64,000 nt of DNA, taken from contig JBANDB010000005.1 of NCBI GenBank assembly GCA_037576215.1, forward strand, positions 6,324,001-6,388,000, written 5' to 3'. The notes below the pieces were generated by a model. It saw only the letters and a program-made list of their open reading frames with translations. It was not told where the DNA came from and did not search any database. Positions within the stretch are counted from its first letter, which is position 1. Each line of letters starts with the position of its first letter. Origin of the DNA: Armillaria gallica. Lineage: Eukaryota > Basidiomycota > Agaricomycetes > Agaricales > Physalacriaceae. Of the stretch, positions 44,669 through 56,049 are shown piece after piece. The translations under genes were made by a program, and so were the position numbers.

Positions 44669-46749
44669 TTAAAGGGTAATACCGCTCTCGGAAAGCGGGA
44701 ATGCATAATGCGATTGGTTTCCAGCGCGAGGGATCTCCATGACGATGATGACGTCCTCGCCGGCCTTCTTCACCGACAGCCATTTGTCTTCCCCCACTAG
44801 TGCCGCGCAAGTCGAAATATCGTTCCTCAACATCCTCACACCCTTTCCAGGCCCACAATAACTCATCACGATGGTCGTAGCCACCAGATCAGGATTTTCG
44901 GCCCGCTCGTTGAGATCCTGCGTTCTCAAAGCACGGATAAGATTCAAGTGTGCTCGAATATCATCTCTGCACTTTGCAAAGCAGAATTCGAGGTCAATGC
45001 GGGAAATTCCATACGACTTTCCATCTGTGATAGCTCATAAAACGGATTCGAATACGAAGCATGATAAAAGTTACCTTTCCGTCTTGATTCATTCTCCAAA
45101 CATGACAAGCGATGACCTGGAATCGCTTTCCAGTCGATCTTTTGGCACTCTGGGGAGCAGTACATCACGTTCAAACATCCGCCACAGCGTCGGGAAGATG
45201 TTCGGGGTGTGTTCTCTTTGTTGGGGCACTATATCAGACGTGAGAAGAGAGGCAATGTGATTCTAATGGGAAAGCAACGGACCTGCTGATTCTCGCATAT
45301 GAAACGACATTTGTTTTCCTCCATGTCATATCGACGCATGTCTTTTTTGTGTTCGAGAGCAAGAGCCTTTAAACGATACCAACTTTCGGCTACACGCCCT
45401 TGTCCTAGTGTAGACTCGAACTTGCTGGCGTGCTTCACGACCCGAAGGATCCGGCGCAGGACAGATTGATATATTGTGAAAGTCGCCGCGCAGTCCAATA
45501 CCCCGACCAAAAGTTTATAGGTCGCCGGCGAGTTCAATGCACCTTCCAGGGAGCTCTCATTCAAGGAGATAAAGTGGTTTGTCATCAACACCGACTCGAG
45601 GAGGTGGAAGTCCAATGCCTCTTTAAAATAGTACACGTACGATTTGACTAGACAGACGTATCCAAGCAGGTGCTGCAGCGCTACGACTCGTTTTCTTGCC
45701 TCCAAAGGGAAGCATCTCTTGGGTTTAGATACGAGTGTGCGAATCGCACGACAGCACCACATAAAAGACTTTCGAGCTTCCAGGCAGCCGTAGAGATCTT
45801 CCGAAACCAGCGTGCCGAATGCCAAGAGTTTTCCACTTCTGACATAATCAATGCATTTCCGCGGCTGACGAGAGTGAGCCTCGATGATACCCTGCATTAC
45901 CACAGTGGCCACGTCCTCTATTTCGTACCGCGATCGTACGATTTCGGACAGTTCTTCTATCCTTTCATCAAAAGAAGTAAGACTTGCCATCAGTGCCCGC
46001 ATTTCGTATGCTGATTGGTATCCGCGAAGGGTGAGGTCAAGCCAGAATCGAGTGACGTTTTTGATAAAGTGGGGTTCGGAGTATAAGGCAAAACGGAATT
46101 GGTCGCTTTGCGTCAGAGACGAGAGGAGGGGTGCGATGCAAGATAGGTTCTTGTCTGGGATACCACCGATATCATGACTACCCTCAAGGCTGATAGATAT
46201 ATCAAAGGATTTGAAGAAGTAGCGGGTCCATGAAAGAATAGTTTCTGACATAGAGAGTATATTTTTCCACAGCCCCTTAGTGCCGCGGTCTTCCCCGTAC
46301 ACGTCGGGAACTCCTTTGGCGAATGCAATGAAGCAGGCGCGGATTAAGGGAAGGTCAATGTTATAGTCGTCATCAGATGGGATATTGGAAGTGGATAGAT
46401 GATGGCGGAACGTTTCGAGGAAGGGAGGCAGAATGCTGAATACGCTAGTGCTATCATCCCAGCCATATGCGATCTCGTGTATTATTGAGATCGTGTGTGG
46501 ACTATCGAAATCCTGTTTAAACAGAGATCGATCAGCAGCCTTCCCGAGTGGCACCAAGAGATAACACACTTTGACGGTCGGCATCTGACGTTGAGGCATA
46601 TAAAAACCGGCCATGACTACTTCTAGCTTGCGATGAAGCCAGATAGCTCCTGCAAGCTGAGTACACGCTGTGTAGTACAAACTCGCCTGAGGTCGAATCA
46701 ATCTTGTGTATCGCCACTGGTTACCAGTGTGACCTGCCCTTTCTCGCAA
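44669..46749 (-). CDS. MYND-type zinc-finger protein
   Basis: Exon 1 (open to 46749, ends 45283), exon 2 (45228-45075) and exon 3 (45024-44669) splice in phase. A long helical N-terminal region (~470 residues) without catalytic motifs is followed by a MYND finger built across the intron: CENQQC, then RCGGCLNVMYCSPECQKIDW and GHRLSC, giving all Cys/His ligands. The C-terminus has DLEFCFAKCRDDIRAHLNLI and a final folded domain. This architecture is a large, uncharacterised basidiomycete family; MYND fingers mediate protein-protein contacts. The frame has no ATG at its left end: the first internal Met is at 46614, and an upstream exon may supply the true start, so the 5' boundary is open. Confidence 0.8.
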
Positions 46750-47095
46750 TCCTCAGACGAGAAATCGTGATGGCAGATAGTGTATCCGCGGTGATGGTCC
46801 AGGGACTCAGATGGGTACACGGTTCTTGACTCAAGCCAGTGTTTGATGGAGGATGCAAGTAATGGATCTCAATGGCGATTATGTGGCCCTGGCAAGATCG
46901 GCAGAGATCGATTGAAATTCCCGACGCGATCCAATTGAATTCCAAAAAGAGTCATGACTCACGTGATGTTTGATTACTCGCTAGCACGATTCTCAGATTT
47001 TCAACACAAATCATTGCGTCCTTCATCTTTTCTTCATACATGATACATTCTTCTGTTTGAGCGCTCTTTTGCATACTGATAAGTCTTTCCAATCC
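46750..47095. other. Upstream region of the MYND gene
   Basis: May hold the missing first exon of the MYND gene; no clear ATG with splice donor identified. Confidence 0.35.
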
Positions 47096-47362
47096 CTAAA
47101 CGAAGCATTCTGCGGCGACGAAAGTACTACTACTATGTGCTACTACTCTGTCAAACCGCTTTGCTAAGGCTGCCGTGGTTTTGTTGGCTTTGCAAAGTCG
47201 ATATATGCTCTGTTTTAATACTCTGTCATCATAGACCGTTACATGATTGTCTGCGCCCGGATCAGATAGATTGTTGACCAAGTCTGTCGACTCCATCGAT
47301 TCTCCTTCGGCGTCCATGAATTGAATCGGCTCTAGGTGACAGAATTCCGAATTTACATGCAA
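47096..47362 (-). CDS. Hypothetical short protein, low confidence
   Basis: An 88-codon frame with acidic N-terminus (FMDAEGESMESTDLVNNLSD) and helical C-terminus (IYRLCKANKTTAALAKRFDR). No domain recognised; a TATA or intron context is not obvious. Confidence 0.2.
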   Translation of the reverse strand: MHVNSEFCHLEPIQFMDAEGESMESTDLVNNLSDPGADNHVTVYDDRVLKQSIYRLCKANKTTAALAKRFDRVVAHSSSTFVAAECFV

Positions 47363-49165
47363 CGTCGAATATTTTTTCTTACATACTTCCGAGTCGGATG
47401 CGACATGTGAGTGGGTGCCCTCTATTCAGTCTTTGATGACCTGATAAAAGTTCATAGAGGACGAAGTCACTGGAGTTAGTATGGTGACTAAAACCCAGTA
47501 CCAGCCATATGTTCAATGAGAAATGTCATTCCTCCCCAATATTAGTCTAGGGCTACCTCACTGATGCTAATGTATCGTCTCGTCAACATACGCTCGCAAT
47601 GGATCGCCGCCAGAAGATAGATTTCTTCAGACACGGCCAGTCGCGGGAAATCCCCGACGGTATGTTGACCTCGGACAAACAACATGGGCGGCCAGAGTCA
47701 CGACCGCATACCAAACTTTGACATCCTTACGTGCTACTTGATACATCATCCTTTCTCGCGAACCTGTTTGTTCTGTCAGTCCCTTCCCAAGTATTGCTGG
47801 GACTCTTTGCCGTCGATAACCTGGATACATACTATGCCCATCACACTAAAGTTCCCAACCGCCACCTTACTTTGACGCGTCTACAGTACGCAGACAAGGC
47901 CTAGGGCGGAGAATACACTCCGACTCTTCGCCTATATATGTTGATATCTCGGGCCATCAAAAGGTTCGACATAGGGTACCGCTGCTAGGGATTGATGCCT
48001 ATCGATACTCCGTGAGGATGTATTCGTTCCTTTGACAGTTTTCATCTGTCTGGCTGTGTTCTGGCTGTTCAGCTGTGCTCCCCAACTGTCGACATCTGAC
48101 CCGCCCTCAATACGTTTAATTCTACGTCTCTAGAGGTCTGGACAACCATTCATTCACAGAACACCCGGTCATGCCCAATGTGTATTCGTTTATCGGACTC
48201 ATCAGGATCTAGGCATCATGACCTGCCTGTCTTCCAGTGTTCCGCCGTCTGGTGGTAGGGCTGCATCCCGATAACTCTCACACGAAATACCGACTACCAT
48301 TACTAAGGACTTTGTGACAGGCGGAAATCGAGAAGCAGTACTCGTGGTAGCGGCTCCCGTCTGGTAATCACTATTCACGTCGCATGGAGACACTTCCAGC
48401 GGTGTGGTGGATAACACGAATTCCATAAACCAGTTGAGTCTCATCCTGTCATCTTGCATCAAGGCATGGGCTGATATGCAGTCAATAAACTCCAGGAAAT
48501 CCTTGTTTTCGCATGGCGAACCATGCCAGTTTTCATTCAGGTTCTCTTTCGGCTAGTGCCAGTGCATTAAATCTTTATGCCCGCCCACTGTCATGCTCAA
48601 TACGGAAATTTGCTATCAAATACCCGTCTCTATGACCGTCTGATGCAACTGTCCGTAATCTCCTCGACCATTCGAAGCATGGCTGAACACATCGTGCATT
48701 CACTGTATTCCATATACGACGTGCATGACATTAACAGCATCGACCGCATTAATTATGATTGCATGATTATGAACGATCGCATCATCGTACAAAATGTGTG
48801 AGCTACGTGTCCAAGCCCAGCACGAACGACACTTCGTACCAACATGTCGATCATTCCTCACAGTGGTGTTCTCAAGATTGAGCGAACAAAACCTGGTGTA
48901 TTCCCTTCGAAGTATTGCTGACACTGTTCCTGTTCGTTGCAAGAGACAACGAAATTTCTCACCAACTCGGAGAGGAAGCCGAGACTTTGCCTGACATTGT
49001 CCTCACTGAGGTGCTTTCCCCCCTCTATTTTTCTATCTCATGTATTGATTTTCTCCCAAACGACAACTCTGCGATCGCTTACTCTATGCCTCAAGGAAGA
49101 TTTATCGCCGGCGTGTGATAGTTGATCATCTTATTGTGGCGACACGGTGAGTGATACCCTTTGAG
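47363..49165. other. No intact gene seen
   Basis: Short frames on both strands; none with a recognisable domain. Confidence 0.4.
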
Positions 49166-49975
49166 TGTACCACCTCGAAAAGTCAGATAAATTCGACGAA
49201 AACGGCGGATCAAATTGTTCCGCGTCGACGACATCCACCTCGCCTTTGCCCGCTCGACATGGCCGACCGAAAAGTCACCTTCTCCGAGGCCTGCTACATC
49301 TCCTGAAATGATACGTCGTCGAGTGGTCAACACCTGTACTCGAACATCTAAAATACGACTAAAAAGCAACTAAAAAGTGGCCCTTGTCGCAAGACGAATT
49401 CACCCTTGTACACTGCCCGGGCGAATCATCACCTGTTTCCAGACTCATCGTGGATAAGCAGGACGCTAGAAGCCGACGGGAAGCGAGGTCATCACTTGCG
49501 GTCGAAGTGTCGCATCTCACCGAAGCCAATACAACACGGCCACATCCCAGTTGGCCCTGAGATACAGCGACTTCCATAGAATGGTTCCCACGAGCGATGT
49601 CGGGCCACTGTTCTTAATCTAACATCCTGAGTCTGCACTTTGAGAGTTTTGATTTTTTCGCAGCTCACTGGGATGATCTGAGACCGTCTCAGATAGGCTC
49701 GGTTATCGGAGGGTTATTGAAGTTGGAACGTATTTTCTAGGAACAGGTATTAACGCCATACACGATGTCAGAACATGTCAGGTACAAGGAGACAATTGCA
49801 TTTCTCGTCGCAATCGTCCTGGAGGGTAGTAAACCTTGAGAAAAGTAGTGCGGAGATGTAATCATGTAAAATGTCACAGGTCGAACAGCGAACATATGCC
49901 TACTGCTGGGCGATATGTACAGTGCTGCTCGTGCTACGCTTTTCGTTATTGGAAAAGATATATCAATGAATTAGA
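49166..49975. repeat. Dispersed repeat R1, copy 2
   Basis: Same orientation as copy 1 (26518-27275) and very similar from GTGTACCACCT to a final GAAAAGATATATCAAT; shared blocks include AAAAAGCAACTAAAAAGTGG. It contains no intact frame. Confidence 0.75.
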
Positions 49976-50285
49976 GACCAAAGACACATCTACGTGATCA
50001 GGATATGGGTCCATGTGGGTCCCATCTCCTACTTCTTTGAATCAGATTAATTTGTAATGTGTGGTGCCAGGCAGTAAAAATGATTATAGACAATTTAATT
50101 GAAAATGGGAAGGAGGAAGTTGGGAGGAGCCAAGGTCCGTAAGCTTGGAGCAGCTGAGGACGCCGACCAAAGAGTGGGATCGGTTGCCATCATTCACGAA
50201 GTTTCTCATGCGTGACTTTTGGACCCATGTGATTTCCATGGCTAATTCTGATGGGAGATTTTTTTAACGACTCCCAACCAACAAG
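49976..50285. other. Upstream region of the 50286 gene
   Basis: No TATA box of standard form seen; a short word match (ACATCTACGTGATCAGGATA) to 29311 lies at 49982. Confidence 0.4.
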
Positions 50286-51137
50286 ATGGGTCGTGTTCCT
50301 CAGAAACCCCGTGCTCTCTGTGCCATTATTTTCTCTCGATACCCTGCTCTCTTCGATGATCCCGTCTGGAAAGACCAGTACAATTTCATGGGCTTCGACG
50401 CCACCCACATCCGTTATGTCAACAACGCTGTTCTTCCTAAGGTCCGCGAATTTCTCAAGCACCTCAAATATCTCTCCCTCGACAGCGCCATCGACGCTGT
50501 CAATGCTGAGGACGACTCTTTTGTTGATGGCCGGAACGCTTATCACAAGTGGTGGAGTAGGTCTGGGCTCCTCGCAAAGCTCAAGCTTGTTCACGAGACC
50601 GCCATCTGTCGCTCTGGTGTCAACATCAAAGCGTTGTACCGTGTCAACAAAGCCACGAGGAGCAATTTGAAGTTTGTGACATCTGCAATGTTCAGGGGTC
50701 AAGAAGCGCAGTTGGCAGAGGCACTGTTTGGGACCGCCCACAAGGACAATGAGTCTGGGACAATACATTTGGAATTCCAAGAGCTCCTTCAATGTCTGAC
50801 GCTGGAATTTATCGAGCGTCATAGGAAGTCATACAAAAGCGCGTCTTTGTCGAAGGATAACACAAAGAAGCACCTGGACTTGGTCTGGAAGAGTAAGCTC
50901 TGTGATTGTCTCGTTGGCGTTGCATTTATTTACAGTTTAACAGCCTTAGAACAAGGGGATGGGACCATCTCTCTGAAGGATGCGAAGAAAATCTCGCTGG
51001 CGCTCGTCAAGTATGAAAAGTGCATTGGTTGGGAGGCGACGGATGAGGACAGGCTGGAAGTTGCCATGTTCGAGAAGAGGCAGGGAGAATTCGAGCAGGC
51101 GCTGACAAAATCGAAGATTACCAGGAAGGAGTTATAG
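50286..51137 (+). CDS. Intronless 283-aa protein of unknown function
   Basis: A single uninterrupted frame starting at AAGATGG and ending in TAG. This is unusual in a window where nearly every gene has introns. The product is soluble, basic and mostly helical, with no signal peptide or TM helix (RVPQKPRALCAIIFSRYPAL ... KWWSRSGLLAKLKLVHETAI ... LVGVAFIYSLTALEQGDGTI ... EQALTKSKITRKEL). The frame is clean with strong third-position C/G bias in its first half, so I believe it is coded. I do not recognise a domain. An intronless orphan next to a repeat could be a retrocopy or a transposon-carried gene. Confidence 0.7.
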   Translation: MGRVPQKPRALCAIIFSRYPALFDDPVWKDQYNFMGFDATHIRYVNNAVLPKVREFLKHLKYLSLDSAIDAVNAEDDSFVDGRNAYHKWWSRSGLLAKLKLVHETAICRSGVNIKALYRVNKATRSNLKFVTSAMFRGQEAQLAEALFGTAHKDNESGTIHLEFQELLQCLTLEFIERHRKSYKSASLSKDNTKKHLDLVWKSKLCDCLVGVAFIYSLTALEQGDGTISLKDAKKISLALVKYEKCIGWEATDEDRLEVAMFEKRQGEFEQALTKSKITRKEL

Positions 51138-53239
51138 AGGCAGAAGAAAAACATTCGGTGTAAGTGGTGGTATCTCAATTTGTGGACATTGCCATGTAAT
51201 ACTACCTACCTACCTGTCTACCAACCTGCGTCGGGTCATAGCAAACATACACTTACTGTTAGACAATATGTACCGTGATCCGTGATATTTGAGCCTCTTT
51301 TTAGTTACGCATTAAAATTTGAAAAGCCGCACCAATGTAAGCTGATCATCGATCATCAATGATATCAAAAGTATCGGGTTTGCAGCAGGTGGAAGCGCGC
51401 AGGTCTCAAGTGCACGTCGAGGTCAAACAATGTCTGAAGGCTAGTAGGACAGCGGACAGGAGCAACTGCATGTACCTTGCAGAAAATTGGCTGTAGTGCT
51501 AGCCCTTAAGGGCCATCGCTCCTGGGTAAACCGTAGAATACCTGACATGAATCATCCACATGCAATTGCGTCTCGGATAGTGTCAGTGGGTGGAACGCGC
51601 ACGAGTTCTGTAATATTTTGGCGTGTCATGAAAGAAGATCCTTCTGCCGGCGTTGTCACGGTCAGATGATCCCGACGCGTGTTTATCTTTTGGAAAAATA
51701 GGACGGCCCTCGTCGGCCCGGTGGAAAAAAGAAAAACGGTTCTGTGTTGCTTGTGCACGCAGCTATCAAGGGACCGATCTGGGTCAATTCGAGAGCCGGG
51801 AATACGTATCAGTATCAGCGAGAGAATATCAGTGCTGCTTTCGTTGTACCGTATGGTCCCCGCAAATCTGTTCGCCGGTGAATTAAAGAGCTAGGATAAG
51901 TCATCCTGAAGTACGGCATCGGAAGCACCTCGCTCGGAGAGCGGACTCCCGAGAACTTGAAGAAGACAGCGACTAGGCCAGTTTCTCCAGCTCTTCCAAA
52001 GTTTTTATGTCACTTGAGGCTGGTTAGCAAGACCAAGTAGCTTAGACAAGGCTGGGAAGACCATGGTATTTGCCGACTACATTTCTCTACGGATAGAATA
52101 GTTGTCAAATAAGTAACGGCGAGAAGACCAGGCGGGTCGTCTGAGTGGATGTTGTGCCTGTATTTGGAGGCTTCCCAACGAGACGCAGGATGAGTCTATA
52201 GAACGGTCAAAGAGTGGGGCCAGTAACCATAAGGCTAGAGGTGTGACCGTTGTGCCTTAGCCAAAATATGCTTTAGGTCCCTCGAGACCGGAACCGGGAC
52301 CTTTCGGGATACTTTGAAACAATAAATCTTGCCGAACGGGGTGATCGCGGCGATGCCGGGGGATCCACAATGAGCGCTTGCGACTATTGGCACAAGAATA
52401 AGATATTCAACATACATATGTGTAAAGGAAGATCTATTTATGTTGTTAGTGGGGGGAGAACGCACAATCTAATTTAATAGGAATATGGCTGAAGGAGATA
52501 AGTCCACCGCTCTGGTAATACACAGAGAGGAGCTTACGGGCTACTGACTCCACCCACATCTGCGACGGAACTCGACAAAAAGATGTCTGTTTCGAATAGC
52601 TCCGAAGACGAGTGTTTTGAATGACATAGTCGTTGTTTCTTTCTTCTTTTGGCGGTGGCCAGCATCTTCCGGGAAGGTCAGACTCGAGCGGATAAACGAC
52701 ACTATTTCTTACCAGTCTTCCTCGTCAGTCCAGAGACCCGGCCGTTCTTTGTCTCTATCTTGGGAGCCCCAGTCTTTCGCTCTCCTTCCATGATTCGCTG
52801 TTGGTAGATATTCTCGGTGACACGATGAAGGGAGAATTGCAGTTCTAAGGTGGAGACAACCATCGAAGGCAGGCGGGCTTATTTGGATTTCGTGAGTGCT
52901 GAGTCCTATGTGATGACGGTAGAGAAAAGAGAGCTTACTTCCCAACTCGCAGTCTGAAAAATCGGCGAGACGCAATTTGGGAATCTGGTTCCCTCCGCAA
53001 AGTCCGAAATCCTCTTGGGAATCGCGTTGAGAATTGACGGTTCTGCGCCATTTTAGATCCGGCACTACATGAATACATCGACTGTAGCCGCATCAAATTA
53101 GAGCCAGCGCCGCCCATTCAGGATGCCCATGTAGGACCGATGACGATAGCGTTTCAGAGGAGTAAATGTCAAGTCTCTGTAAATGACATGAGCCAGACAA
53201 TCCTTGTGTTCAACAGCGACACTGATTCTTTCCTCGTCA
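51138..53239. other. No gene established; one weak candidate
   Basis: Near 52870-52690 (minus) a frame reads VVSTLELQFSLHRVTENIYQ, then a basic tail ending KTGKK, and looks like the C-terminus of a small protein. A basic frame upstream (~53051-52940, starting MAQNRQFSTRFPRGFRTLRR) may be its first exon, but I could not join them in phase. Elsewhere only short frames. Confidence 0.3.
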
Positions 53240-53241
53240 TA

Positions 53242-53686
53242 AGATAGGGCTCAGCGCTTCACGACCACATCACATGATATTCACGTGATTATTGTGACAT
53301 TTCGTCCAAAAAATCAGTCTTTCCTTTGGGGCATCAGCTGTATCCCCGTTTTAGGAAATCTGCTTCCTACAAAATGTAGATATTACTATTTACAAACTTT
53401 TGTTGGCAGCCGATTCTCGAAAAAGGGAATATTGATCATGCCCCAAGGGATTTACCACTCAAATTGGATTACAATGCGAGATTACTTAGCTAGCTCAAAA
53501 GTACCGGAGATATTGCACCAAAGCAAACAAAATACTTCCAAGGATAGGTCAAAGTAAACGCAGGCTAAGTACGCTCATATCCGATGGGATACAAAGGAGT
53601 TGAGCAAGCGACATGGGTAATTTAGCGCGACTGTCACGCGAAGTCACAAACCACGTGATGTGGTCGTGAAGCGCTGAGCCCTATCT
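53242..53686. mobile_element. MITE, 445 bp, Tc1/mariner-like TA flanks
   Basis: Terminal inverted repeats of ~31 bp: the left end starts AGATAGGGCTCAGCGCTTCA, the right end is its reverse complement, and both continue CGACCACATCAC. TA flanks both sides (53240-53241 and 53687-53688), as expected for Tc1/mariner insertions. A 90-codon frame inside (53285-53557) has no domain and I treat it as non-coding. Confidence 0.7.
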
Positions 53687-53691
53687 TACAT
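53684..53691. repeat. Left 8-bp target-site duplication of second hAT-type MITE
   Basis: TCTTACAT, identical to 54239-54246. It overlaps the right end of the 53242-53686 element. Confidence 0.85.
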
Positions 53692-54238
53692 TAGGGCTCC
53701 AACCATTTAGTTTATGTTTGATCGGTCAGGTAAAATAAACAGAAACGGTTCGAAAACAGTTTGTAAACTATTTGTAAACAGTTTATAAATGGTATTGAAC
53801 ATGTGACTCCCAATAAGTGATATAACCTGGTGTAACTAAGTATTAACTATATGGAAAGTACATTGCAATACTCTATCACTTATATCTATCCTGAACCTTG
53901 CAATAGCAACTCTATGGTACAATTTGGATGGAAGAAACAATATGCAGGTTGCTTGCCGGCATGTTGGATCAAAGCGGAAGTTGCCGAGCCAGCTATCAGT
54001 CAGTAAATATTTGCCTTCATGGTGACCTCCTGAGCACAAATGAGTCCAGGTCTATGGTAGACAATATAGACAATCAGCTTTAAGGATAGCTCACCAATGA
54101 GTTCCAAGTTCAATGGGGAACCATTTAACATTTATTTACTGTTTGTTTATCGTTTGCCTCGAGACTTAAACTTAAATGGTTTAAACCATTTATTTTTATG
54201 TTTAAAAACAGTTTTTAAACTAAATGGTTGGAGCCCTA
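53692..54238. mobile_element. hAT-type MITE, 547 bp
   Basis: Perfect 22-bp terminal inverted repeats beginning TAGGGCTCCAACCATTTAGT, exact 8-bp TCTTACAT duplications, and an AT-rich interior full of AAACAGTTT/GTTTGTAAAC words on both strands (probable transposase-binding motifs). No coding frame. It is not the same family as the GC-rich hAT element at 9323. It inserted at the very end of the 53242-53686 element. Confidence 0.9.
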
Positions 54239-54246
54239 TCTTACAT
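54239..54246. repeat. Right 8-bp target-site duplication of second hAT-type MITE
   Basis: TCTTACAT, matching 53684-53691. Confidence 0.85.
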
Positions 54247-56006
54247 GGAGTGTACGATTGACAGTCCGTAGTGGCACGGGTCTATAGACCAGCGCGACGG
54301 CCGTCATCGGAGCCGGGAATTTACCATTACATCTGTCACAACGATTCCATTGTCTGTCGCTATCAAAAATATAGAGGTCTGTCGGTAGTAGTGAGCGTCA
54401 TCATGATCATTTCTTCCGGGTCAGAGTACCCTGGAAGGTCCCTTGACTAATCTCGATCAGAAAACGATGACAAACGGGTCCTAGGGTACAACTTACTGGT
54501 AACCCTCGTTCGTCTTAAATTGTTCCCTCTCTATTATTGAGCATACCAGGACTTGGAACCTGTCCAAAATGAGTCGGCGTGATGACGTTATGAAACAGAA
54601 GGGCATTTCAAATTCGGGTTGCTTTCCGGGCGTCACCGTGTTCTCTCACGCCACAGACGCGATTGCCAGTAGACCAGGCCCCGGGACACGAGGCTTTAAC
54701 AGGTAAGTACCACAGTTACCTTGCTGGTCATGAAATTGTGTCTAACAGTGGTATCTGTCGTAGGACAATGGTAGCAACGTGCAGAGACTAGAGTTCGAGG
54801 ACAGGTCCCAAGATGAGAAGTTTATTCGCCGTGAAGATTTTGGACAGTTGTGCTAGAAATATACACCGAATATAGTCCCTGTACTGTTCTTCAAATCTTG
54901 AAAACGACGTGACCCGTCAACACACTGCTAAGACACTAGAAGTATATTACATGACATGCGACTAAGACTGGCAGCGCCGCATACCTGTTGACTTCTGTAC
55001 GATCTTTGACTTTGAAGTGACACCTCACTTTTCATCCAGCCACGATCTCAAGCGTTTCGATGGTATCCTGATGACAGCTAGACATCATCGTCGCATGTTA
55101 ATAAAGAAAGTTGCTCTTTATCAATCAACACTTACCCAATGGCCGAACAGGATGCGGAGTCCCTTTCAACAAACCTCCCGCAGCAAGAATACTGGCCTTT
55201 GCTTGCAAATCCCCGTTATTAGCATGTAAATTGGAGTGGTAGCACCCGGAGTACTCCAGCTTGATGAATCATTCTCCTGGTGCGGGTTCGTATAGTCTGG
55301 GGCGGATCATGGCTAGAAACATATCAACCGGTAAATATAGTGAATATTCACCAAGGATTCTATCATTTCTTCCGATCGTAAGGATCAACTGACCTTGAAA
55401 ATCATTAAGTAACGCTCAGAGGTCCAGGCGCTTAGAAGCTACGCCGCAAATCCATTATTGGTTCGTTTTGTTGGATTATCAAGTGTTACGCATCACCTTC
55501 GGGATCTACGGCTGTTAAGTGTCAACGAGGACGTCAAGAAAGAGCATTATCCTCCTCGGAGCCGGACCCCTTCCCTGTGACATAAGTACTTCATCTGGCA
55601 CCACTTATCTCAATACGGTCTGTCCTCGGTCTCTATGAAAGAATCAGCGACTGGATGAAAGTCAGGAGGTAGTATGAGGATAAGGAATGGAAAACTGAAT
55701 TTATTGGCCACCTCGGAAGTTGACGGAACGGAAGCACCGAACCGTTCGTGCTGAATGAGCATTTCAAATTTAACTTTTCTCCGCATTATATCAACGGTAG
55801 GGAACCTTCTACTGAGGTTCCACGAGTAACGTCTTGGTAAACATTCATTATCGATGCCTTCGATGCCTTGGCAATGACTCATTCTCTTGTTTTTCAGATG
55901 AATAAACGCGTGTCCAAGATGACCATTTTCCGGTTCATGGATCCCGGCTTCACCCTCTTGATATTCATAAGCCCACACAACGTCCGGCGCTAGTGGTATT
56001 CGGATT
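54247..56006. other. No gene seen
   Basis: A 122-codon minus frame (55978-55610) lacks a domain and a proper ATG; otherwise short frames. Confidence 0.4.
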
Positions 56007-56013
56007 TATAAAA
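56007..56013 (+). promoter_or_regulatory. TATA box of the aldehyde dehydrogenase gene
   Basis: TATAAAA ~37 bases upstream of the ATG at 56050. Confidence 0.6.
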
Positions 56014-56049
56014 GCCCGAATACTCCCCCTCGTCTCTTTACTTGACACC

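Noticed and set aside
53285..53557. 90-codon ORF
   Set aside because: It lies wholly within a MITE with inverted ends and has no domain; chance frame.
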